The notes under the pieces were generated by a model, which was not told the DNA's origin, searched no databases, and was given only the letters and a program-made list of their open reading frames with translations. Position numbers and translations under genes: made by a program. Positions 1 through 4,666 of a stretch of DNA of 11,622 nt are shown piece after piece. The stretch is from RUG11462 sp045539315. Its GTDB lineage: Bacteria; Bacillota; Clostridia; Oscillospirales; Acutalibacteraceae. The stretch spans positions 1 through 11,622 of the forward strand of contig JAZQFC010000009.1 of assembly GCA_045539315.1 (NCBI GenBank), read 5' to 3'. Within the stretch, counting starts at the first letter, position 1. Every line of letters starts with the position of its first letter.

Positions 1-1
1 A

Positions 2-217
2 AATACTTATTTGAATGTTGTATATGAAGTATCATTAGAGTTTTCAAAAGAAATGAGCAAAGAAGAAACAATAAATTTGTTGGCAAAAAAGACATCTGGA
101 TTAACTCCGGTTTTCTCTAAAATTTCTTTATTAATTTCGCAAATAACAAATTCTAGTCCGTTTGGCGTTATCGTTACGCCTCCTATATATGACCCAAAAG
201 AAGTAATTATTGAATAA
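2..217 (+). CDS. 3' end of an unrecognised gene (partial)
   Basis: The frame is open from the left edge to a TAA at 215-217, so this is most simply the last 71 codons of a gene that starts upstream. I do not recognise the family. The visible part has a lysine/glutamate-rich stretch that could form an amphipathic helix, then a short hydrophobic segment and a proline-rich tail (VTPPIYDP). A strong hairpin terminator follows within 10 bases of the stop, which supports this strand. The opposite strand also holds an 80-codon ORF over 7-249, but its start lies inside the terminator and it has no good ribosome binding site, so I prefer the plus strand. Confidence is low because both frames look protein-like. 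Confidence 0.4.
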   Translation, partial: NTYLNVVYEVSLEFSKEMSKEETINLLAKKTSGLTPVFSKISLLISQITNSSPFGVIVTPPIYDPKEVIIE

Positions 218-223
218 TAAAAA

Positions 224-280
224 ATAATCACCTTCCAAATCTGAACCATTCGGGTTAGATTAGAAGGTGATTTTATTTAT
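224..280 (+). terminator. Long hairpin terminator, probably bidirectional
   Basis: The arm AATCACCTTC pairs with GAAGGTGATT, and inside it AATCTGAACC pairs with GGTTAGATT with one bulge, giving about 19 base pairs around a small loop. TTTTATTTAT follows on the plus strand, and an A-rich run precedes it that would be a T-run on the minus strand. It ends the partial gene at the left edge. Confidence 0.7.
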
Positions 281-406
281 AAGTCTATTTATCATAGTTT
301 AAGAGTGTAATATTGGGATAAAGTGTTCGAAGATATAGAAAAATTTTTTAGGTTGTATTATAATATAAGTAAAATAGAATAGAATTTGTAGAACTCTACG
401 CTTAGT

Positions 407-447
407 TTGGTGAATTTTAATTAAACGTATGTTATAATCAACTTACG
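407..447 (+). promoter_or_regulatory. Promoter of the XRE regulator with candidate operator dyad
   Basis: A TATAAT at 433-438 is preceded by TGT (430-432), a perfect extended -10 box; the -35 region is weak. An inverted repeat, CGTATGTT (426-433) and AACTTACG (440-447), matches at 7 of 8 positions and straddles the -10 box. XRE-family regulators often bind such dyads over their own promoter, so autoregulation is a reasonable inference. A second, weaker TATAAT lies at 359-364. Confidence 0.55.
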
Positions 448-462
448 AAAGGAGAATGGACT

Positions 463-1338
463 ATGAACCAAGAAAAAATAGGAAAATTCATTTTAGAACT
501 TCGTAAGGAAAAAAATATGACACAAAAAGAGTTGGCAGATAAAATAGGTGTCACTGATAGAGCAATATCAAAATGGGAAAATGGCAGAGGTATGCCTGAT
601 TTATCTTTAATGAAACCGTTATGCGATGAGCTTGATATTACCATTAATGATTTAATCAGTGGGGAAAGAGTAGAAAAACAAGAATATCAAGAAAAATTAG
701 AAGAAAACATCTTAAATACAATTAATTATTCAAATAAGAAGATTAAGAAATCCAACAAAATATTTAAAGTAATTATAGGGATTACAGGAACAATAATACT
801 ATTGATGGTTTTATTAATTTCAATGTTTTTTATTGATGTAAGCAGAATGAAACAAAATAAGCCTGTAATTTTCAGCACTTGGGGATATGAATATACTCCG
901 CCAATAGATTTGCACGAAGATGAAATCTATTCATCTATTAAAAATTATTTAGTTGATAAAGGAGATAGTGAACCTAAACATCACGATAATGAAAAAACAT
1001 TTGTAAGTATGAGAGTATATTTAATAGAAGAAAAAAGTGATGAATTATATTATATTTATTCTTGGGTAATGAGCGGTAAATATTATTTAGAGAATAATGA
1101 AATAAAAGAAGATAGTGCTTCATCGATACCATATAAATTCAAAGTTGAAAAAGTAGATGGCGAATACGTTGTTACGGATTCCCGAATACCAAGAGATGGT
1201 AGTTATTATTCTGAAGATATGAAAAATATATTCCCAAGAAGTGTAAGAAACGATATGGGTGAATGTTATAGTGATGGAACAACTGAAAGATTGAATATGG
1301 AAATAGAAGAACAAGCAAAAATATATTTTCACAAATAG
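463..1338 (+). CDS. Membrane-anchored XRE-family transcriptional regulator
   Basis: This is a 291-residue protein. Residues 1-68 form a Cro/C1-type helix-turn-helix domain: IGKFILELRKEKNMTQ is followed by KELADKIGVTDRAISKWENG, the standard HTH with its recognition helix and WENG turn, then the PDLSLM/CDELDITINDLI helices. Residues 75-98 are a charged linker, and 102-125 are one hydrophobic membrane helix. Residues 130-291 form a probable extracytoplasmic domain without cysteines or a motif I can name. The order suggests a one-component membrane regulator, with DNA binding inside and possible sensing outside. The ATG at 463 follows AAAGGAG by 8 bases. It is monocistronic, with its own promoter and a downstream terminator at 1443-1478. 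The target genes and signal cannot be seen. Confidence 0.9.
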   Translation: MNQEKIGKFILELRKEKNMTQKELADKIGVTDRAISKWENGRGMPDLSLMKPLCDELDITINDLISGERVEKQEYQEKLEENILNTINYSNKKIKKSNKIFKVIIGITGTIILLMVLLISMFFIDVSRMKQNKPVIFSTWGYEYTPPIDLHEDEIYSSIKNYLVDKGDSEPKHHDNEKTFVSMRVYLIEEKSDELYYIYSWVMSGKYYLENNEIKEDSASSIPYKFKVEKVDGEYVVTDSRIPRDGSYYSEDMKNIFPRSVRNDMGECYSDGTTERLNMEIEEQAKIYFHK

Positions 1339-1390
1339 CAAATCAAAAATTATTTAGTTATTTATAATTTTAGCAAAGTAATTATATAGA

Positions 1391-1442
1391 TGTGGACCTT
1401 CTAGACTCGAACTGACGGTTCGTCTTTTATGGACGAAAAGCC
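1391..1442 (-). pseudogene. tRNA 3'-half-like relic (Met/Ile CAT type)
   Basis: Read on the minus strand, the end of this stretch is GTTCGAGTC, a perfect T-loop consensus (plus positions 1404-1412), then TAGAAGGTCCACA, close to the acceptor end and CCA of clostridial CAT-anticodon tRNAs as I recall them. It differs from such a 3' end mainly by two or three single-base deletions. Further 5', TTCGTC-CATAAAA-GACGAA folds into a 6-bp stem with a 7-nt loop containing CAT, resembling an anticodon arm. The D-arm and 5' acceptor strand are absent and the T-stem no longer pairs well, so it is not a working tRNA. It could be an integration-site relic or part of the adjacent repeat element. An unrelated hairpin that happens to contain this motif is also possible. 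Confidence 0.35.
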
Positions 1443-1478
1443 AAAAAAATAGCGAAGCATTTGCTTCGCTATTTTTTT
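1443..1478. terminator. Perfect bidirectional hairpin terminator
   Basis: A 16-bp perfect stem, AAAAAAATAGCGAAGC (1443-1458) with GCTTCGCTATTTTTTT (1463-1478), has an ATTT loop. The T-run or A-run on each side makes it work in both orientations. It is the first strong terminator after the XRE gene, 105 bases downstream of its stop. It directly abuts the structured repeat at 1483-1583 and may be part of it. Confidence 0.75.
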
Positions 1479-1482
1479 ATCC

Positions 1483-1583
1483 AATCCGAAGGATTAGTAT
1501 GTAATCGCCGTTAGGCGTATGTAAACACGCGTAGCGTGTATGGCATCACTACGGGTGCATTTTTCTTCGGATTGATTACATAC
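1483..1583. repeat. Compact array of small hairpins with crossing inverted arms
   Basis: Within 101 bases there are four small hairpins: AATCC-GAA-GGATT (1483-1495), CGCC-GTTA-GGCG (1506-1517), ACACGC-GTA-GCGTGT (1525-1539) and GCATC-ACTACG-GGTGC (1543-1558). They are separated by the repeated spacer GTATGTAATC (1497), GTATGTAAAC (1517) and a diverged GTATGGCATC (1538). The ends are two inverted pairs in crossing order: AATCCGAAG (1483-1491) with CTTCGGATT (1565-1573), and GTATGTAATC (1497-1506) with GATTACATAC (1574-1583). Modular hairpin repeats of this look occur as intergenic elements in Clostridia, as I recall. No second copy lies in this window, so calling it a dispersed repeat is inference. 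Confidence 0.6.
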
Positions 1584-1710
1584 ATTTTCTTACGAAAATA
1601 ATTCAATAGACGAAGAAATTTTCAAAAAACAGAGAAACCTTTGTGGTAGAATACAAAGAATGTTAACTGCTTCTTGTATTACAATTGAAAAGAAAATAAA
1701 TCAAAAATAA
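1576..1710 (+). pseudogene. C-terminal remnant of a broken gene
   Basis: A frame of 44 codons runs from just after a TGA (1573-1575) to TAA at 1708-1710. It encodes a charged, helical-looking tail containing NSIDEEIFKKQRNLCGRIQ and ending TIEKKINQK. Codon use matches neighbouring genes, but there is no start codon except an internal ATG at 1660 and no ribosome binding site. The frame enters directly from the right arm of the hairpin repeat, as expected if the upstream part of the gene was replaced by that element. I do not recognise the family. A chance open frame in AT-rich DNA cannot be excluded at this length. Confidence 0.35.
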
Positions 1711-1808
1711 CCAAATCGTTAAATGTAGCAAGATGATTTATCATCGAAGACAACACGACTATTTCTTTTAGTTGGGGTCGTTGAAAATACACTTAAACTT
1801 ATTAAAAA

Positions 1809-1837
1809 TTGACATTTATAAACTCTTATGATATACT
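1809..1837 (+). promoter_or_regulatory. Near-consensus sigma-A promoter of the structured RNA
   Basis: A perfect -35 box TTGACA (1809-1814), a 17-base spacer and TATACT (1832-1837) are preceded by an extended TGA (1829-1831). This is the strongest promoter in the window. Transcription should start at about 1844, exactly where the left arm of the RNA's outer stem begins. Confidence 0.85.
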
Positions 1838-1843
1838 AAATAT

Positions 1844-2063
1844 GCCAAACAAATTTTATAGTTAGAATTAGTGGTATCTTTTTCTTTTTTTACAAAGAAT
1901 TATATGCCTTTGTTTTGACACACTATTTTTATGGGTTGGCAAAACCGCAAACTCCATTGAATAGTGTGTCAGAGATACTCTAATTCTATTTGATTTGTTT
2001 GGCGACAATCGGAGTTTGCGTTTTTCGGTGTGGGCAACTTCGGTTGCTCACACTTTTTATTTT
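1844..2063 (+). ncRNA. Structured leader or small RNA with pseudoknot and terminator
   Basis: The predicted transcript begins GCCAAACAAAT (1844-1854), which pairs perfectly with ATTTGTTTGGC (1993-2003). Further in, TAGAATTAG (1863-1871) pairs with CTAATTCTA (1980-1988), GTATCT (1874-1879) with AGATAC (1973-1978), and TGACACACTATT (1916-1927) with AATAGTGTGTCA (1960-1971, perfect 12 bp). The 5' side of the long hairpin carries a side hairpin, ACAAAG (1892-1897) with CTTTGT (1908-1913). From the apical loop, CGCAAACTCCATTG (1946-1959) pairs with CAAT(C)GGAGTTTGCG (2006-2020), 14 bp with one bulged C. That pairing crosses the main stem, giving either a pseudoknot or an alternative fold followed by TTTTT. 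A classical terminator ends the RNA at 2028-2063. The gene at 2080 has no promoter of its own. I recognise no known RNA class; a cis-acting attenuator or a stand-alone small RNA both fit. Confidence 0.65.
2028..2063 (+). terminator. UUCG-loop terminator directly before a ribosome binding site
   Basis: GTGTGGGCAAC (2028-2038) and GTTGCTCACAC (2043-2053) form 11 pairs with one G-U around a stable TTCG tetraloop, followed by TTTTTATTTT (2054-2063). The AAGGAG of the next gene starts at 2064. Expression of that gene therefore seems to need read-through from the promoter at 1809-1837. Confidence 0.85.
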
Positions 2064-2079
2064 AAGGAGATAAAGAATT

Positions 2080-2745
2080 ATGGAAACAGATAAGATAAGT
2101 AATTATCCTGATTTAGTAAAGTATCGAAGAAAAGGTATGATTTTGCCTTTGATTTTCACAGGTATTTTTGAAATCTTACTAATAATAGGAATTGTGATTT
2201 TATGTATAACTGATATGTTTATAAATCACTTTGTTTTTTATTTAATAATTGTTTGTGTGGCATTTATACCTATTGTAATGTTAAAACCTTTTTCATTTAT
2301 TAAAGATAAAAACTATGATGGAAAAGTTGAAAAAATTGAATATAAAGAACTTATAAGTGAAGACAGGCAAATACCAGTTGGTCATATACATGGTATTGGT
2401 GATTTACAAGACGAGCGTTCTAATGAGCATGTTGATTGTTGGCAAAGAATTACTATAAATACAGATGATAATAAAAAAGTTATTTATGATGCCAAACTTG
2501 ATGTTGGTAAAACTCATCAAGATGAGGGAATACCAGTTGGCTCTTTTGAGGCAAAAAAGTATGTTGTTTCTTCGTTATTAGACTACTATAAAGTTGGAGA
2601 TGAAGTTGAACATTTTTTGGGATTTTATTATAATAAAAAGAAGAATTTAAATCCAAATGAAAAGAATATTTGCATTGTCTGTGGAGCATTAAATCTTCAA
2701 AAAGATGATGTGTGCGCGAATTGTGGACATTCAATTGTAAAGTAA
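2080..2745 (+). CDS. Membrane protein with C-terminal zinc ribbon
   Basis: This is a 221-residue protein of unknown function. Residues 20-42 and 50-72 are two membrane helices. They are followed by a hydrophilic domain of about 110 residues (roughly 75-190) and a zinc ribbon, C198-IV-C201 and C212-AN-C215. The CxxCG...CxxCG pattern is a common structural metal knuckle at the ends of clostridial membrane proteins. With a short N-terminus and a short loop between helices, the bulk is probably cytoplasmic (inference). Translation starts at ATG 2080, 10 bases after AAGGAG. The stop is 11 bases from the next start, so it forms an operon with the lipoprotein gene. Its last 54 coding bases plus 5 more are nearly duplicated at 4033-4091. 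Regulation is probably by the leader RNA upstream. Confidence 0.85.
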   Translation: METDKISNYPDLVKYRRKGMILPLIFTGIFEILLIIGIVILCITDMFINHFVFYLIIVCVAFIPIVMLKPFSFIKDKNYDGKVEKIEYKELISEDRQIPVGHIHGIGDLQDERSNEHVDCWQRITINTDDNKKVIYDAKLDVGKTHQDEGIPVGSFEAKKYVVSSLLDYYKVGDEVEHFLGFYYNKKKNLNPNEKNICIVCGALNLQKDDVCANCGHSIVK

Positions 2746-2750
2746 AGGAG
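2692..2750 (+). repeat. 59-bp direct repeat, copy 1
   Basis: This covers the end of the zinc-ribbon gene plus the AAAGGAG of the following gene. It matches 4033-4091 at 57 of 59 positions; the differences are at 2697 and 2724. Confidence 0.9.
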
Positions 2751-2756
2751 ATATTT

Positions 2757-3638
2757 ATGAAAAAAATAGTTTCTTATGTTTTGATAGTGTTGATGTTATT
2801 ATCATTTGTTGGTTGCAATGGTAATGAAGAAAATGGGAACAGTGTGATTGATGAAATTCAATCCAAAAAATCAGTTCAAAAAGTTGAAGAATATGAATTT
2901 ACTGCAAATTCATTGCAAGGCTATAGAGCATATAACATTATGTTCAAATCAAATGAGTTGAATATTTGCAGTTATTTGTCAATGCCTGAAAGTTATAGTG
3001 AGTTGGGCTGTCCTACTATTATTTATCTTCCAGGTAGTATGCCAAGTCAGGAGAATTCTGCTCAAAAATTCACGATGTTTGGCGCGATAACTTTTACAAT
3101 GGTAATGCGTGGCTCCCAGCCTAGCGAAGGTCAAAAAGATTTAGGCGATGATGATTACAATGACACTAAAATTTTATATGATATAGTTCAAAATTTAAGT
3201 TTTGTTGATACAGACAATTTATATGTAATTGCATCATCAGAACAGTCTATAAATGCATTAAAATTATGCGCAGATTACGATAACATCAAAGGTTTAGTTT
3301 TGGATTCGCCAATAGTTGATTTGGCTAAATTATATGATTCAAGCCCTGATATGATGAAAGAATATTTTGATGAGATTTTGGGTGGTTCACCTAAAGATAT
3401 ACCACAAGAGTATGCTAATAGAAGTGCAATCAACTTTGTTGATAAAATAAAATGTCCTGTTTTAGCAATGGAATACGAAATGGGTGGAGTTCAAGTGGTA
3501 ACCACTGATGTTACTAAAGATTTTATAAACAAATTAAAGAAACAAGGTGTAAAAGCCGAGTTTAAATCAATCGAAGAACCTGGTACAGATTATTCAGGTC
3601 AAGCATTAATAGAAGCAATAGAGTTTATCGGATTATAA
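2757..3638 (+). CDS. Lipoprotein with degenerate alpha/beta-hydrolase domain
   Basis: This is a 293-residue protein. Residues 1-20 are a lipoprotein signal (MKK, hydrophobic core, FVGC) with C20 as the predicted lipidated cysteine, so it should sit on the outer face of the membrane. Residues 45-293 follow the pattern of S9/dienelactone-hydrolase-like alpha/beta-hydrolases: the CPTIIYLPGS strand and turn (85-94), MRGSQPSEG (117-125), FVDTDNLYVIASSEQS (149-164), VLDSP (181-185) and CPVLAMEYE (233-241). The nucleophile elbow, normally GxSxG, reads A159-S-S161-E-Q163. The usual HGxxD acid loop and the C-terminal histidine are not visible. Catalysis may therefore be lost or altered. The start at 2757 is chosen for AAAGGAG 7 bases upstream and the signal peptide; an upstream GTG-type start overlaps the previous gene. 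It is the second gene of the operon. Confidence 0.8.
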   Translation: MKKIVSYVLIVLMLLSFVGCNGNEENGNSVIDEIQSKKSVQKVEEYEFTANSLQGYRAYNIMFKSNELNICSYLSMPESYSELGCPTIIYLPGSMPSQENSAQKFTMFGAITFTMVMRGSQPSEGQKDLGDDDYNDTKILYDIVQNLSFVDTDNLYVIASSEQSINALKLCADYDNIKGLVLDSPIVDLAKLYDSSPDMMKEYFDEILGGSPKDIPQEYANRSAINFVDKIKCPVLAMEYEMGGVQVVTTDVTKDFINKLKKQGVKAEFKSIEEPGTDYSGQALIEAIEFIGL

Positions 3639-3672
3639 CAACAAAAGCTTCATCTATGAGTAGAAAAAACAC

Positions 3673-3846
3673 CCTCCTTCGTCTACAATAGAAGTGGGTT
3701 TGCTAACTACATCAAAAAGACGAAGGAGGAATCAAGTAATGAAACTTGAAACAAATAGTTTAGCACATACAAAATGGAACTGCAAATATCATATAGTTTT
3801 TACACCAAAGTATCGTCGCCAAGTGATATATGGAAAATATTATTAA
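3673..3846 (+). mobile_element. Truncated IS200/IS605-type element, left end only
   Basis: A perfect 12-bp inverted repeat, CCTCCTTCGTCT (3673-3684) and AGACGAAGGAGG (3718-3729), precedes a truncated tnpA. In IS200 elements such a hairpin covers the transposase ribosome binding site, and here the 3' arm contains GAAGGAGG. The exact left boundary cannot be fixed; it may begin around 3645-3670. The right part, including the catalytic core and right end, is missing after about 3840. Confidence 0.75.
3739..3846 (+). pseudogene. tnpA: IS200-type transposase TnpA, first 35 codons
   Basis: The frame starts at ATG 3739, 9 bases after the AGGAGG inside the hairpin, and encodes 35 residues: MKLETNSLAHTKWNCKYHIV, then FTPKYRRQVIYG, then KYY and TAA. 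This matches the characteristic N-terminus of IS200 Y1 transposases (NSLAHTKWNCKYHIVFxPKYRRxxIYG). The family is normally about 130-155 residues. The HUH metal-binding motif and catalytic tyrosine lie downstream of the break, so the fragment cannot be active. The reading frame leaves family sequence at about 3840, which marks the rearrangement junction. Confidence 0.85.
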
Positions 3847-3864
3847 TATTATAAGAAAGGAATG

Positions 3865-4086
3865 ATGAATAGAGTGGATACCGAAAAAACGTTTTTAACG
3901 CACGATGGTTTTAGTCTAGTTTATGAAAAACTTTCAGAGAAAGATTTGGAGATAGCAAGACATTTCATAGAAACAATTAGCCATTTACAAGAAATACACC
4001 AACTCTTTCTAATTTTTAAGAATGATATTGATAATCTACAAAAAGATGATGTGTGCGCGAATTGCGGACATTCAATTGTAAAGTAA
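3865..4086 (+). CDS. Small chimeric ORF with copied zinc-ribbon tail
   Basis: This ORF encodes 73 residues from ATG 3865, or 74 from ATG 3862. AAAGG at 3856-3860 is close to both, and the 3865 start has the better spacing. Residues 1 to about 55 are an unrecognised charged helical sequence (TEKTFLTHDGFSLVYEKLSE near the start). The last 16 residues, LQKDDVCANCGHSIVK, are identical to the end of the zinc-ribbon membrane protein at 2080-2745. Only one CxxC survives, so a complete zinc site cannot form within one chain. It lies just after the broken IS200 end and is best seen as a fusion of a truncated gene with the 3' end of a zinc-ribbon paralogue. It may be translated, but a functional role is doubtful. 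Confidence 0.45.
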   Translation: MNRVDTEKTFLTHDGFSLVYEKLSEKDLEIARHFIETISHLQEIHQLFLIFKNDIDNLQKDDVCANCGHSIVK

Positions 4087-4091
4087 AGGAG
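4033..4091 (+). repeat. 59-bp direct repeat, copy 2
   Basis: A near-identical copy of 2692-2750 in the same orientation, about 1.34 kb downstream. It again ends in a zinc-ribbon tail, TAA and an AAAGGAG serving the next gene. Homology stops at both borders, indicating an old tandem paralogue or a small recombined fragment. Confidence 0.9.
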
Positions 4092-4098
4092 TAACATT

Positions 4099-4584
4099 AT
4101 GATTAGAATTGTTATCAAACGCATGATTATGATGAACAAAATCAAAAAGCATTGCAAACTAAACGGACTAATTCTTAAAATATATAATAAATTTTATATG
4201 TTTTCTTTAAATTGTAGAAATGATTTTGATTTTTCGATTAAGACAATTGATAAAGAGTATAAAGTAAAGTTTTTTGCTACTTTAAGTAAAACATCTTGGG
4301 TTAATTTTAGAGATGAGTATAAATATCAAATTTGTCGTGTTAATAAAGTGTTTAGAAGATTTGATGATAATACCCGTAAATATGACGAAAATAAAATTAA
4401 GCCTATTTCAGTTATGAAAAACTTTGAACAAACCGAGAATGTAGTGCCTGTATTATTAATGTGTCCTGTTAGTATTTACGAAATAAGATATACACACGGT
4501 AGTCATATAGAACATTTATCTGTTGGTGATAAAATTGGAGAATTTGTTTTTACAAACACAACAAATCTATTAAAAATGTTATAA
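4099..4584 (+). CDS. Hypothetical protein, possibly truncated or fused at its N-terminus
   Basis: This encodes 161 residues from ATG 4099, which has AAAGGAG with a 7-base spacer; that site lies in the copied 59-bp repeat. An in-frame ATG at 4132 (MNKIKKHC) gives a 150-residue alternative without as good a site. I do not recognise the family. The protein is basic, without signal peptide or clear membrane helix. It is richest in aromatic and charged residues in the middle (SWVNFRDEYKYQICRVNKVF), and its C-terminal third is more hydrophobic (VVPVLLMCPVSIYEIRY, then GDKIGEFVF). Because the upstream junction is rearranged, the first 10-12 residues may not be original. A strong terminator overlaps the stop codon. 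Confidence 0.6.
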   Translation: MIRIVIKRMIMMNKIKKHCKLNGLILKIYNKFYMFSLNCRNDFDFSIKTIDKEYKVKFFATLSKTSWVNFRDEYKYQICRVNKVFRRFDDNTRKYDENKIKPISVMKNFEQTENVVPVLLMCPVSIYEIRYTHGSHIEHLSVGDKIGEFVFTNTTNLLKML

Positions 4585-4612
4585 AAACCACACCTTATGG
4601 TGTGGTTTTTTA
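4584..4612 (+). terminator. Hairpin terminator overlapping the stop codon
   Basis: AAAACCACACC (4584-4594), loop TTAT and GGTGTGGTTTT (4599-4609) with the T-run to 4611. The stem starts on the last base of the upstream TAA. Confidence 0.85.
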
Positions 4613-4629
4613 ATTTTCACCAATTTGGG

Positions 4630-4635
4630 TATAAT
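4630..4635 (+). promoter_or_regulatory. -10 box for the FAD/Rieske gene
   Basis: A consensus TATAAT lies 31 bases before the start codon. The -35 position falls in the T-run of the preceding terminator and is poor. The upstream terminator implies that a promoter must lie here. Confidence 0.5.
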
Positions 4636-4666
4636 AATTTCATATCAACTTTAAAGGAGTTTTTAA

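Noticed and set aside
7..249. 80-codon ORF on the minus strand, opposite the partial gene at the left edge
   Set aside because: Its start codon lies inside the terminator hairpin and no ribosome binding site precedes it. The plus-strand frame is open from the edge and ends just before a terminator. The call remains uncertain.
1347..1371. AT-only hairpin after the XRE gene as its terminator
   Set aside because: AAAATTAT with ATAATTTT is weak, has no GC pairs and no T-run; the perfect hairpin at 1443-1478 is a better candidate.
1730..1786. Possible CRISPR-like or IS right-end palindromes (GATGATTTATCATC; CGAC...GTCG)
   Set aside because: The inverted repeats are short and single; there is no repeated spacing and no identifiable IS end. 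I see nothing firm between 1711 and 1808.
1844..2003. 6S RNA candidate, because of the long hairpin and strong promoter
   Set aside because: The internal bulge is very asymmetric (36 bases on one side, one on the other), unlike the 6S central bubble, and a downstream pseudoknot arm and second terminator do not fit.
1844..2063. T-box or known metabolite riboswitch
   Set aside because: I see no T-box sequence (UGGN-type antiterminator bulge, AGTA motif), nor any conserved core I can name for SAM, TPP, glycine, lysine or c-di-GMP aptamers. The downstream genes are not biosynthetic.
1844..2063. Retron msr-msd RNA, because of the inverted terminal arms
   Set aside because: No reverse transcriptase gene lies in the window, and the downstream gene is a membrane protein.
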